Shown: positions 18,112 to 27,958, counted from the stretch's first letter. The stretch: DNA of 35,000 nt from Leishmania martiniquensis (GCF_017916325.1 NC_090155.1:1-35000); one strand, 5' to 3'. A program made the numbers and translations. Notes: generated by a model from the sequence alone, not told the origin.

Positions 18112-21100
18112 CTAATCGCACGGCAGTTCCGCCACGTTGCAGCAGTCCGAAATGAGGTGCGCGTGACGGAGCAACTCTCCGCTGAGAGAGAAGAAAAAGA
18201 AGGCCGGCTGCAGCTTGACGCTCACGACCCTCATCGCCTCCGCCCACTCCGCAGGCAACCACCACAAGTACTGACTGGAGGCGCCGTCCAAGTCAGCGGG
18301 GGCGCCGAGAAGACGTGAGTCCAGGAAGAGCCGCCACCACACTGACGGTGAATCCTGCCGGCGCCACTCCAGAATCCGCTCGCTCCTCGCCAGCGAGACA
18401 TCAATGTGCTGGTCGTCTGCGATGACGGAGCAGAGCTCCTGCAGAGGCAGCACACTCTCCAGTATAGCAGTGAAGAGACTGCGCTCCTCCACCCTGCAAG
18501 CCATGTCATCAGCCGAGTCGGCCGAAAGGCGCCAGCACAACTGTACGTGCTTGAATCCATCATCTCGCCGCGCGGCACCCTCGTGGGTGACTTGTAGCGG
18601 GTCCTTTAGCGGGTGCCAAGCGCGTCGGTTGAGGTGAGAGTCACAGAGAAACATCAAATCGGCTATGTTGCCGTAGTGGCGGCTTCGAGCAGCAGCAGCG
18701 ACGTTTGACGGTCGTATGAGGGGCTCACGTAGACCAGAGTGGGTTGAGGTGGCACGGTAAGGGCCATGCATCGCAATAGAGCCGATGGAGGTGAGGGGAG
18801 CTGCCGACGGTATGTGCACACCCCGCGACTGGGCGGTTCTCCCACTGCCGTTAGGCTGGCGTAGGTAGTACGGCAATCTTCCCTCCCTCTGTGGAGGGAT
18901 AGGCGACGTCGCGACAGCGGTTGGGTTCGTGCGAGGTGCCTCGGGGCAAACGTCAAGGGGCACTTCTGGAATGGGCGGTGCGTCGCGGTGGCAAACGGTG
19001 GTGCCGCTGCCAAGACCCCAGCTGGTGCTCGACCCAATGTCATCAAGACACCGAAACACCTCCGCTCTCCGAGCAGCATACTTTTGTGGGGCAGCATCGA
19101 CCAGCCCACGAAGCTGCGCGGCCGCCCCCAAAGCCCCCTTCAGGTTCGCCTGTGTGGATCGCTGGAGGAGTGCCGTGTACTCGTTGGCGAAGAGTCTGCA
19201 GCAGTCAGAGCCGGCCACTGAATCTGCGCCAGTAAGAAACGTCGCGTTCAGGATCAATACTGGGAGTCTCTCTGTCTTCGGCATGGGTAGTGACAGCACC
19301 CGCCCAGCGGACGGCACAAGGATCTGAAGAAGGGCGTACGTGTCACCGCGCAGCAGCAGAAGCGCGAAGGTGCCCTGTTCATTTCTGTGGCTGCCCATGT
19401 AGAGGCCACAGACGTCAGCTACGTCGCCGATGCCAGTGGTCGAGCTGTAGTCTGTTGCGGCCTGCCAAATGCACCGCATGTGCTGAAGCGGCTTATTTGA
19501 AGGGACGTAGTGCAGCTTTCGAGACGAGAAGAACAGCTTTGCTCGCGAGAAGGGAGCCGCAGCGGTGCGCGATTTGGCAGGGTTGACGGCATACAGCGTG
19601 ATCCAGCTTCCCTCCACCGGCAGCGACGCGCAACCTTCGCCGTCATCATTGAGCAAAGCCTCTTCGTCCACCGTCTCCCACTGCTGCACGAGAGCCTCGG
19701 CGCAGTCCTTGACAAGAAGCAGCGAGGTGACACGCAAAAGCGGCCTCGACTCAGCCGCTTCGCTCTCCGCTGGTGCCACTGCCTCGGCGCGCAGACGGTC
19801 GCTCGCTTGCAACTGTGAGTGGGTGTTACGGACCGTTTTTACGATACGGTGGCGCGCCTGGCGTGCACCATCGGCGGTTGCCGGCGTCTCATCCGCCTCC
19901 TGTGAAATGAAGAAAGAAGGCAAGACTCGTGCCACCACGCCTTCGATCGCTGGCACCAGTCCACCGAGCGGGTGCACGAGCGGCAAGGGTAACGGAAGCG
20001 GCTCTCCATGGCACACTCCAAGGGGAGTCTGCTGAGACACCGCGCGCACACAGTTATAGTTGATGCTGAGGATCACCTGTCCATCACACTCCGTCGGCAC
20101 GCACTGCCCATGCAGGAGCGACTTGGCACCGCACACAGCCATCCTCTGCCCAGGTCGTAGCACGCCCTCTCGAATCAGGCGACTTAGTGGGACGTCGCAC
20201 GCCACCTTGAGATGGTAAATGCCGTCGCAAAGGGTGACGACGCGCATGTGCGGAGAGCTGCGCTCCTCACAAACAGAGCCCACATACAGCACCGCCAAGG
20301 AGGCACTGGAAATGTCACCCTCCACGATCTTTCGGAGCGCCGGGCGCTCTCCGTTCACCATCTCCGTGTTGTACATCTGCATGATGCACAGAAGAACAGT
20401 GAGAGGGGAGAAGGCGCTCGACAGCGCGCCAGATGGCGCTGTGGTCATGAAGTGAACGCGCGCCATCGCCGACATGAGTGCGTGGCGGCACCACTGCATC
20501 GTGCAGTGCTTCGGACTAGCGCCCAGCTTCAGCAGCAGTGCGTGCCAGTGGCCGAGTTGCACCGTTTCCGAGGAGCTCACCCCCAGCAAGGCTGCCAGGA
20601 CACTACCACAGTCACTGCCCGTAAACAAAAACACAAGTGATGTGATGGAAGGCAGTGAAGGGCTTGGGATGATACTACGGCAGGTACACGCATCCGGGTT
20701 GAACCGCAGAGCTGTAAGCCTAGTGGCCTGAGCCGGCGGTGCTGGATGCGAAAGCTTTGCGAGCACTTGCGCGTTAGGACGCTGCTGCGGGGGCACAAAG
20801 CCACGACGCCGGTCTCCGACGCCGTAAGGGGCGCGTATTCGAAGGGGGTGCTCAGGTGCACTGGTTGCTAAGCCCGTTGACGGTGGCTCCGCGATTGCTG
20901 GTTGCCGAGGGGGGCCCGTGCTGCGAACGGCACCTGAACTCACGAATTCATTCTCGCTCGAAAGTGGCATCAGTTTCAAGTGGTCCGCAGGCGACCTTAA
21001 TGGTGCAGTCGGCACACGCGCCGCTGCGCCGATGGGTATGGAAGATGGTGCAGGCGCAGTTGCAGAGGACGCTGTGTCCGCTCTCAGTCCATCCATGGAA

Positions 21101-21639
21101 GCCTTTGCCTTATCCAGTGATCTCCTCTGCACAGTAACGGGCTTACCGCTTGCAGTCTCGAACAGTGTCGGCACGCAGCCCTCCATTTCTGGGGTGGTCA
21201 GAAGTCCCAGTCGATCTGCCACCTTCTGAAGTGACTCTCGACGCACCGTCACTGGCTTGCCAGAGGCCGTTGTAAACAGCGTCGGGACCTCCGGAGGAGC
21301 TGTCGTCGTCCCCTCCACCCAGGCTGGCTGCACGGCTTGGATCATTGCCGCCGTGCTGCTTTCCGGCTCGACTGGCAACACTGGAGACTCTTCCTGAGTG
21401 CCTCGTACTTTTGTAGCGTCGGTTGCTGGCGACTCGTGCTCATTGAGCGGCGTCGAAGGTGTCCGCTCAAGGGAAGCCGCCAATGGTGAATGGAGCCCCA
21501 TCGGTTGTTCCTCCACTGCCGAAGCGGTCGAATCGCCGGCATTGCGCTCGCGCTTCCGAAGGAGTCGGAGGCAAACGCCGCATTTCACCTTATTTGGAGG
21601 ATTGATGAAGGTGCAATGCGGGCAGGCGATCCCCTTCAT
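18112..21639 (-). CDS. BRCA2: BRCA2 homologue with two BRC repeats and an N-terminal zinc finger
   Basis: The 1175-residue protein is the recombination mediator BRCA2, which loads RAD51 on single-stranded DNA. Residues 6-23 form a RanBP2-type zinc finger (Cys 6, 9, 20, 23; spacing C-x2-C-x10-C-x2-C). Two BRC repeats follow at about 119-145 and 157-183, each with F-x-T-A-S-G-K-P-V-T-V. A low-complexity linker leads to the helical part of the DNA-binding domain (about 380-440, with YNTEMVNGERPALRKI) and OB fold 1 (about 445-535, with TLCDGIYHLKVACDVPLSRLI). The remaining C-terminal part is probably further OB folds. Human BRCA2 has eight BRC repeats and T. brucei many more; two is what I recall for Leishmania. 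The frame extends upstream to a TTG at 21972, but that part translates the pyrimidine tract, so I start at the ATG at 21639. Confidence 0.95.
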   Translation of the reverse strand: MKGIACPHCTFINPPNKVKCGVCLRLLRKRERNAGDSTASAVEEQPMGLHSPLAASLERTPSTPLNEHESPATDATKVRGTQEESPVLPVEPESSTAAMIQAVQPAWVEGTTTAPPEVPTLFTTASGKPVTVRRESLQKVADRLGLLTTPEMEGCVPTLFETASGKPVTVQRRSLDKAKASMDGLRADTASSATAPAPSSIPIGAAARVPTAPLRSPADHLKLMPLSSENEFVSSGAVRSTGPPRQPAIAEPPSTGLATSAPEHPLRIRAPYGVGDRRRGFVPPQQRPNAQVLAKLSHPAPPAQATRLTALRFNPDACTCRSIIPSPSLPSITSLVFLFTGSDCGSVLAALLGVSSSETVQLGHWHALLLKLGASPKHCTMQWCRHALMSAMARVHFMTTAPSGALSSAFSPLTVLLCIMQMYNTEMVNGERPALRKIVEGDISSASLAVLYVGSVCEERSSPHMRVVTLCDGIYHLKVACDVPLSRLIREGVLRPGQRMAVCGAKSLLHGQCVPTECDGQVILSINYNCVRAVSQQTPLGVCHGEPLPLPLPLVHPLGGLVPAIEGVVARVLPSFFISQEADETPATADGARQARHRIVKTVRNTHSQLQASDRLRAEAVAPAESEAAESRPLLRVTSLLLVKDCAEALVQQWETVDEEALLNDDGEGCASLPVEGSWITLYAVNPAKSRTAAAPFSRAKLFFSSRKLHYVPSNKPLQHMRCIWQAATDYSSTTGIGDVADVCGLYMGSHRNEQGTFALLLLRGDTYALLQILVPSAGRVLSLPMPKTERLPVLILNATFLTGADSVAGSDCCRLFANEYTALLQRSTQANLKGALGAAAQLRGLVDAAPQKYAARRAEVFRCLDDIGSSTSWGLGSGTTVCHRDAPPIPEVPLDVCPEAPRTNPTAVATSPIPPQREGRLPYYLRQPNGSGRTAQSRGVHIPSAAPLTSIGSIAMHGPYRATSTHSGLREPLIRPSNVAAAARSRHYGNIADLMFLCDSHLNRRAWHPLKDPLQVTHEGAARRDDGFKHVQLCWRLSADSADDMACRVEERSLFTAILESVLPLQELCSVIADDQHIDVSLARSERILEWRRQDSPSVWWRLFLDSRLLGAPADLDGASSQYLWWLPAEWAEAMRVVSVKLQPAFFFFSLSGELLRHAHLISDCCNVAELPCD

Positions 21640-22776
21640 CGCAGGCGCGCTCAAGACGAGAGCGTACGTGTATCTCTCCTTCACACTTCCTGTCGAGCGG
21701 GTGCACAATTGGTGGCGAGCGTATTCTTTCTGTGCTTGTACTCCGCACCTAATCCGCACCTTCCGACCGGCAGATGGACGGATGCGTGCAATATCCTCAC
21801 AGGTGACGTTCCAGCGGGCACATGGAAGGAAGTTAAAGAAGGCAACCGCTAGGAAGTATGTCAGGGAGCAGTAGGACGGAAAGTTGAAGAAGAAAAGGCA
21901 CAAAAAAGTGGTCGGGAAGAGAAATACGTGAGCGAGAAAATGATTCGCGAGAGATGTGACGACTCCCTGCAACTGCTGCGGCTGTTTTTTCTTCGATAGC
22001 CTGCGTTCCCTTTCTGTTTTTTTGTGTGTGTTTCGCTTTGTTGTGACAGTGGTGTCCGTCTCAGCGGTGTACGAGCGCTGTCAGCGCCTCGCCCCTTCTC
22101 AATTTCTCTTCTGCGACGTGCGAATCGACGTGAAAAATAAACTAAAAAGGGAAGCGGGCAGAGAGGAGCTGTGGCGCATGGAGCAGAGAGACGCGCAGCG
22201 AAGCAAACACATAAGGCACGAGAAGGCAGAGCGAGGGTGGCGCGCGAAGAGAAAATGGGGAAATTGTTTGAGCGTGCGCGCCAGCGGTCTGCCTCTACGC
22301 AGCAGAAGAACGTAAAAAGCAGCGGGGGACATTCCGCAGCGAAGGCAAGAGCAAGTCGAGCAACACGAAAGGAAAAGCGTACGTCATTCCCGCCCACACG
22401 CTGCTGTGGGCAATCCCCCCCCCCACGCACACAAGCACACATACAGAGAGAGAGAGCGACGCGTGCATAAAAGCGGCAACAGCGCACGTCGGCTGCATCG
22501 AGTGCCAGACTCTTCCGGACGGATAAGTCTAAGCCCTCGCTCTCGCTCACTCAAGACGTGCCAGTGTAATCGGTGGTAGGAGAAGCGGAAGAGAAGAGGA
22601 CAGAGGTGAATTTAGTAAGGGAGAGAAGATTTTGCCCCTGTGTGATGTGACAGCGCTATTTGCCTAATACGCTCACGGCTGTACGGCGTCACCTAACAAA
22701 GAAAAAAGTCGCTGCATAGTAGCGCGCGCTTCGCTCGCTCACTATCCAGCTTCCAGAGCTGTCCTTGAGACGCCGT
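21640..22776. other. Intergenic: BRCA2 leader region and MRG 3' UTR
   Basis: This holds the BRCA2 splice tract and a predicted leader of about 210 nt at the left. The rest has a short AG-rich patch near 22446-22460 and no credible gene. The long minus-strand frame ending at 21861 opens with a GTG and contains no usable ATG start. Confidence 0.6.
21849..21915 (-). promoter_or_regulatory. Candidate trans-splice acceptor for BRCA2
   Basis: The minus-strand stretch 21915-21851 is pyrimidine-rich and free of AG. The first AG is at 21850-21849, about 210 nt before the BRCA2 ATG at 21639. Confidence 0.5.
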
Positions 22777-23388
22777 TCACCGCAGTGGAACGTACTCTGT
22801 GATAGGTGAAAAAAACCGCGAGTCGGCGTTGAGAATCTGCATGGTGATGTTTATGAAGCACCAGAGAGGCGCGGTGGCATAGGACGGCATGCACGCACTT
22901 CCCAGCTTGTCATAGTGCTCTAGGATCATTGGCAGGGACACGTAGAGTCGCAACAGGTACTCAAGAGTCAGCACGCGTGCGTACCTTGGCTCGCTCGTCG
23001 ACCTCTCATCCAAGCGGCGTCGCTTGGAGTCGATCATGTTTGAGCGCGCTTTGCTCAGCAGGCGCTTCTCCACCTGCCGCACCGTCATGGCAATGATTCG
23101 CCGCTCCCGGGACAACAAAAACGACAGGGAGCACGACTGCTCCAAAACGCCCAGAAGAAAAGCCCTGCAGCACTCCGTCATCGCCGCATCAAACCCGCTG
23201 CGCAGCATTTGTCCCGCAATAGCGTCATGATGCGCCTCGAAGAAATCATATATGGTGGGCGCCGACGACGGCATTGGTGGAATACTTGGTCTTACCGCAT
23301 CCTCTACGTAGTCCAGGTGTCGCTTGACGGTGCGGAGGAGACTGGGCGGCCACTCCACGCCTTGCACAGAAACCTCCGAGGAGGGCAT
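22777..23388 (-). CDS. MRG-domain protein (MRG15/Eaf3 family)
   Basis: The 203-residue protein is almost entirely an MRG domain (about residues 14-200), the helical module by which MRG15/Eaf3 proteins join histone acetyltransferase (NuA4) and deacetylase complexes. The C-terminal half is the clearest part: LTLEYLLRLYVSLPMIL (140-156) parallels YGAPHLLRLFVRIGAML of human MRG15. FSPITEYVP (193-201) parallels FTASDYKVA. A basic, probably disordered loop (SKRRRLDERSTSEPR, 121-135) splits the domain. No chromodomain is encoded, unlike MRG15 and yeast Eaf3, so the protein resembles MRGX/MORF4-like members in layout. The start is the ATG at 23388; the open frame continues only to a GTG at 23415. Nuclear location and a role in an acetylation complex are inferred from the family. 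Confidence 0.85.
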   Translation of the reverse strand: MPSSEVSVQGVEWPPSLLRTVKRHLDYVEDAVRPSIPPMPSSAPTIYDFFEAHHDAIAGQMLRSGFDAAMTECCRAFLLGVLEQSCSLSFLLSRERRIIAMTVRQVEKRLLSKARSNMIDSKRRRLDERSTSEPRYARVLTLEYLLRLYVSLPMILEHYDKLGSACMPSYATAPLWCFINITMQILNADSRFFSPITEYVPLR

Positions 23389-24991
23389 GTGAGGCTCCTG
23401 CTGAGCCCGACGCACTTTCTCACGACCTCTCTAGTGAAGGCGCGCGCGTTGTCTCAGGGCGGTTACGCCTTCGGATTGTTCCTCAGGCATTGAGTGGCAC
23501 GGGTGAAGAGGCGAACAGCAGTGACATGTTCGCCCCATACGATCAAGAGAGGTGAAAAGGGGAAAAGTCTCTTGCGGTGATAGAGAGGGATACAGGCCGC
23601 GCGATGTGGCCGAGGAGAGACTCCATGACAGAGGTTGAAAGCACTCGCCCATATAGGCGTGTAAGTCCTGCCTCACCATAGAAAAAATGCTGCTATAGCA
23701 AGTCGCACTTGTCTCGCCTATGCAACAAGAGCTCTTTTCCGCTATGGAGCAGCCTGGAGCCTCGCGTTCGCTGAGGGAAGCCCACCGCTCCGTGCGTGTT
23801 GGTGTTTGCTCGACCCCCTCGGCAGTCTCCCTCCCCCCAATCATCTTCGTTTCCACACAACGTATGGCCGTGAATCATTTTGTTTTTTTTTCGCTTTCGG
23901 GAAGGGCGCTCCATCAACTCGGGAAGAGGTGATTTCAATTCATGGCGAAGAGGAGGGAGGCAGAGGAAAAAGTGAAAAAGAGAACAGAGACGTACAGCAC
24001 CCCATCAGACAGCGCAGGCCCACGTGTGAAGCAAAAACGCACTCGAGCACCAAAGGTAAAAGAGAGATGAAGCAGTATGACTCCGACGTCTGCCGCTGGC
24101 GTAGCGCCATTGGCAGACATAGACAGCGCAACCGCCGCAACCGCCACGCTGACTGCTCCAAAGAGGAAAAGAACGCCATACATATGTATTAAACGTGTAC
24201 TGAAGCGATAGCCTATTCCCACACACGAGCGCGCGCCAAAAGATCGGCGTGAGAGCTCGGCAAGAGCGAGACGCACGAAAGCCACGGACACAGCACGTCA
24301 TACTGGAAGAGGCCAAGAGAGAGAGCACGCGAAGAAACAGAACATGAAAAGAGTACAAGGTCAGGGCAAGAAAGAGGAAGAGAACCGACTCGCCAGGCTT
24401 CGAGTCGCTAGGCGCGCACGCTGCGAGCATACAACTCCCAGCACAACAGCGGGAAGCTCAGCTTGCTCTTAGAGAGCACCACACCACAACACCACACAAA
24501 CACACACACACACACGAGAGCGAGCCAAAGGCAGTAGAAAAGGCCAATACGAAAAGGGGCACAGTCGGCGACGGCACAGCGCACCACGAGCCAGGAACAA
24601 ATGCTATCAGTGAAGAGTGAGCAAACGAGCGGATATGCAGAGAGTCGGGAGTGCAACAGGTGTATGGTGCTCGCTGTGCCGCTGTTTGTCAAACAGAGTC
24701 AAGCAACGACGCCAACAAATGGGGCATGGCACCTCAGCATGCAGGCCGCAGCCACGCCACGCAGTCACGAGGAGTCACAAAATAACAGCGGCAGGCAGCA
24801 ACTCAAACGCTAAAAAAGGGGGGCGGCATCGGAAGCGGCAGATGCTGGGAAATCAAACAGCGACAAATAAGAAAGCTCATCGGGACTGCTGCGCCACAGT
24901 CGACACACGGCGACGACACCATTCTCTATACGTGCCAAGCAACGAAGAGACGCGTGAGGTTCGCCTCCGATCGTGAGCATTTCTAGCAGGG
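23389..24991. other. Intergenic: MRG leader region and long 3' UTR of the next gene
   Basis: No supported gene lies in these 1.6 kb. A minus-strand frame with an ATG at 24430 runs to 24005 (141 codons). It is rich in Cys, Ser and hydrophobic residues and lacks a recognisable domain or a clear splice tract. A CA microsatellite lies at 24494-24515. The region is most simply the 3' UTR of the gene ending at 24992. Confidence 0.55.
24494..24515. repeat. CA microsatellite
   Basis: A short run of CA dinucleotides occurs with nearby CACAA variants, in the presumed 3' UTR of the gene ending at 24992. Confidence 0.85.
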
Positions 24992-26719
24992 TTACACTAC
25001 CATGCGGCACGCCACGATGTCGCACGGCACATGCGTTGCGGCAATCAGCCAGTAGCTCTGCCGCTCCACGGAGAATAAAAGAGCGTAGTCGTAGGGATAG
25101 TCATGCAGCGGATTCGTCTCCTTCGACGCTGTCCTTGCGTGGTTGAGGTAGTGAATGGCCTTCTTCAGATTGTCCTTTGCCAAGCCGACCGCGGGAGTAA
25201 TGTTAAACTTCATCTCCCGCGGCGTTATCTGGTACACACTCACGCAGCACGATTCACTCCACTCGCGTCTCACCGACTCCTTGAGTTGCCGCTGGAAGTT
25301 CAGAAATTCCTCCATTTCACTCCGTATGTTTGCTGCCTTTGGCCACTGTTTGTCGCTTGGGATGACCCCGGCGGGAAGCCCTACCGACGCGGTGGGAGCG
25401 GGGCTGACCACCGGGGCAGCTGCCACAGCCGCCGCAAAGGCGGTGGTCGCCGCAAAGATCTGTGAGCTGAGGGCGACATTCGTCTTGTTGTCGCGGACAT
25501 AGCGGCGAAAAGCCTGGCGGTCACAGTGTGCCACCGTGTCTGCGCACAACACGGTGTTATGCACTACACAGAACTCAGCAGGCCAGTTCAGCGCATTCGA
25601 GTTCAACGCGTCCACTGCGTCGTTGGCGTTCGCGAAGTGGCTGGAGACGTCGTACATCGCCTCTGCGGTGGAGAGCTTCGCATCACTACCCTTCAGTAAG
25701 AAGCAATGCGTTGGCTTCCAGCGCTGCTGGCTCGCCTGCTGCTGACGCATGAGGCGTTGGATGATCTCTGTGGCGGACGAGCTCGTCTGTGGCATCGGCA
25801 GCGGCGTCTTTGCCGTTTCCACGCTGAGAATCGCGGGATCAGCGAGAGGCTGAGACGGTGTGCCCGGTGTAGGAACCCCGCTGGGACTCTTACCGCGCCC
25901 AGACTTGGCGCTGCGTGGCATCGGAATCGCTATCGTCGAGTTCGACTGCCCACGTACGACAAGCGTAGTGGAGAGGTAGCGTGGTTCCTGGCCAACGAAC
26001 AAATCCGCCGAGGACGCAACCACACTGTACTTGGGACTCTTCAGCCACACCGTCCACGGCGTCGTCCAGTTTGAGGTGCGTTCCATCCCCTCCTCCATCA
26101 CATCCACGAAACCAGCGGTGGCGCGGTTCGCCTGTAGCTCGCGGTAGGGATCCTCGGTAAGCACCATGCCTTCCGTTACGTTGCTCAGCAAAACGGCGAT
26201 GTCCACGTTCGGGTGGGCACGCAAGAGCGCCATCGCAAACGTAAGTCGACGGGAAGCGCCAGGCTCCATGTGGAGGACAGTGATCGAGAGCGATGGACCG
26301 TTGGGAATACGGATGTTCACCTGCACGAGCGCGCGAAACGCCTGCTTGCCATCCGTCTTGGGCACCTCCGTCGGTTCGCACTGCAGTCCAAGACGGAGCA
26401 GCGCTATGGTGCTATCCTCTTGCTGCTCGCACCGGCATGTCTCCATCACCGCGTAGGACTTGCGAATCTGGCTGTAGCTTTTGATGCGGCTCAGCGTTGC
26501 CGGTGAGACGTTCTGCATCACCACCGCCGTCGGGGTGCTCGCAACGACCAACTCCTGCACGCGGTCAATGTCCGCAATGTCTATGTGATTCATGTCCACA
26601 TTCGCCACGGTGATGTTCTTCAACGCAAATACGGCGCTGCTGGCAGCGGTGCCCTTGCGTTCTGACCAGCCCCCGTTGTCATCGAAGTACTTAATCTTGA
26701 CGGCCACTCCGCGGTTCAT
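24992..26719 (-). CDS. Hypothetical protein with a degenerate EEP (endonuclease/exonuclease/phosphatase)-like domain
   Basis: This is a 575-residue protein that I cannot name. Residues about 33-256 follow the order of the EEP fold (APE1/DNase I/CCR4 superfamily). ITVANVD (36-42) stands for the strand with the catalytic Asn. VVMQN (66-70) stands for LQE with Glu replaced by Asn. STIALLRLGL (103-112) resembles G-x-A-I-L-S-R. SITVLHME (145-152) resembles the histidine strand. DIAVLLSN (173-180) stands for LLGDFN with Asp lost. YRELQANRATAGFVDV (192-207) resembles the helix after it. STTLVV (250-255) stands for SDHxPV with Asp and His lost. If right, it is a pseudoenzyme. A Pro/Ser/Thr-rich linker (about 265-345) leads to a C-terminal region of unknown fold, with an Ala/Val/Pro-rich insert near 455-490. 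No signal peptide or membrane segment is seen. The start is the ATG at 26719. Confidence 0.8.
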   Translation of the reverse strand: MNRGVAVKIKYFDDNGGWSERKGTAASSAVFALKNITVANVDMNHIDIADIDRVQELVVASTPTAVVMQNVSPATLSRIKSYSQIRKSYAVMETCRCEQQEDSTIALLRLGLQCEPTEVPKTDGKQAFRALVQVNIRIPNGPSLSITVLHMEPGASRRLTFAMALLRAHPNVDIAVLLSNVTEGMVLTEDPYRELQANRATAGFVDVMEEGMERTSNWTTPWTVWLKSPKYSVVASSADLFVGQEPRYLSTTLVVRGQSNSTIAIPMPRSAKSGRGKSPSGVPTPGTPSQPLADPAILSVETAKTPLPMPQTSSSATEIIQRLMRQQQASQQRWKPTHCFLLKGSDAKLSTAEAMYDVSSHFANANDAVDALNSNALNWPAEFCVVHNTVLCADTVAHCDRQAFRRYVRDNKTNVALSSQIFAATTAFAAAVAAAPVVSPAPTASVGLPAGVIPSDKQWPKAANIRSEMEEFLNFQRQLKESVRREWSESCCVSVYQITPREMKFNITPAVGLAKDNLKKAIHYLNHARTASKETNPLHDYPYDYALLFSVERQSYWLIAATHVPCDIVACRMVV

Positions 26720-27498
26720 CCTGGCTGTGTCAGCACCGTAGGAGATATGAGATGAAACAGAACGGAAACGATGAGCACGAGAAGCCAACACGAGGGCCGT
26801 GTAAGTACAGAAAGACGGGGAGGGATACGTATGAGCGTGTGCAGATGCGTAGATGCGTTTGTACGTGAGCGTGACGGCGTGAACGCGTGTCTGGATGTGC
26901 GTATGTGTGTATACACCGCGTGGACAGAAAGGTAGCGGAGAGATTGTCCTCAGCGGTGAGGGGGTCCGCAAGGGTGGACGCTGACGTATTTTGTCAGGCC
27001 CCAAAGAGAATGTGTAGAAGCGACGCGCAAAGCACAGCAACGCTGGCCGGGCAGTTCCACTGCTTCCGTTCTAAGGCTGGTAGGCGCGCGCACAAAGGCA
27101 GTCCATACATGCGCAGCGGTATGTCAGCAGCAAAGGAGGACAGGAGATGCCCGGAAATGCAAACGGCGGTGGCACCGCGCCAATCGAAAAAGGGGATGGG
27201 AGAAGAGCAGAAAGGCATATGCGAGAAGAGGTCAAAGAAGCGGAGTGAGGGGGCACTCCAATCGCCACAGTGCCATCACACGCATCAGCATGGCCTTGAC
27301 AGCCTCTGTCCAAAAGCAGTAACGCCGTCGCACAGAGCTTATAGTGACAGCTTCTACCCCACGAATGCAGAAGGGCAGCGACAAACAGTCGTACACGGGA
27401 GAGGCATCAGCATCCTCCGCGTAAAGCACGGTGAAATATCTCTCCGTTCAACCTGTTTGGCTTCTCTGCCGAACAGCGCGCGAGTCAGCCCTGTGCCC
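26720..27498. other. Intergenic upstream of the EEP-like gene
   Basis: A minus-strand pyrimidine-rich stretch free of AG (about 26790-26727) ends at an AG at 26726-26725, only about 5 nt before the ATG. The rest is probably the distal 3' UTR of the potassium channel gene. A plus-strand frame with ATG at 27109 starts here and crosses the repeat; I do not call it as a gene. Confidence 0.5.
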
Positions 27499-27958
27499 TA
27501 CGCGGCGTCCCACAGACTCACCACGCCTGGTGCGAGGCAGCGCTACACACGCGGCACCGCAGTGCGCCGACGCAGTCGCTCGGGACGCCGCCTCTCACTC
27601 ACACATTCCACACCTCCAGCCGCCTCCATGCCTCTGGCCAGCATGTCAGGCACCCCCCTCCAGAGCGACTCGGGCACCCCACCGTCGGTACACAGTCTGA
27701 GGGCCGCGTGGCGCACTTTCGCATGGCGCGCCGACGTGGCGCTATCCACGGCCTGGCCGGCCGCGTCAGTAACGCGTCCTCGCACGGGCCTTTCCTCACA
27801 CTCCGCGCCGCCCATGCTCGACCCTGTGCCACCGCGCAGAGGCGGTTCGGCAGCGGCAGGGAGAGGGGGCCGCCTGGCTTCCCCTCAGCATCGCCTGGGG
27901 TGCCAGGCCCACGCGCTACCACATGCACCGAGCGGCGCGTCGTACTCCGTCATGACGG
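27499..27958 (-). repeat. 460-bp perfect direct repeat, copy 2
   Basis: This is identical to 11678-12137 in the same orientation, offset by 15,821 bases. Its right edge is the same 12-bp palindrome CCGTCATGACGG (27947-27958). It lies between the potassium channel gene and the EEP-like gene, in the likely 3' UTR of the channel. Flanking sequences of the two copies are unrelated. Complete identity suggests recent duplication, recent transposition or ongoing gene conversion. Confidence 0.93.

Noticed and set aside
21861..22550. 229-codon minus-strand frame between BRCA2 and MRG
   Set aside because: It begins at a GTG, has no usable ATG, and largely translates pyrimidine-rich UTR.
24005..24430. 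141-codon minus-strand frame with an ATG
   Set aside because: It is Cys/Ser-rich with no domain and no clear pyrimidine tract and AG before it. It is more likely 3' UTR of the gene ending at 24992.
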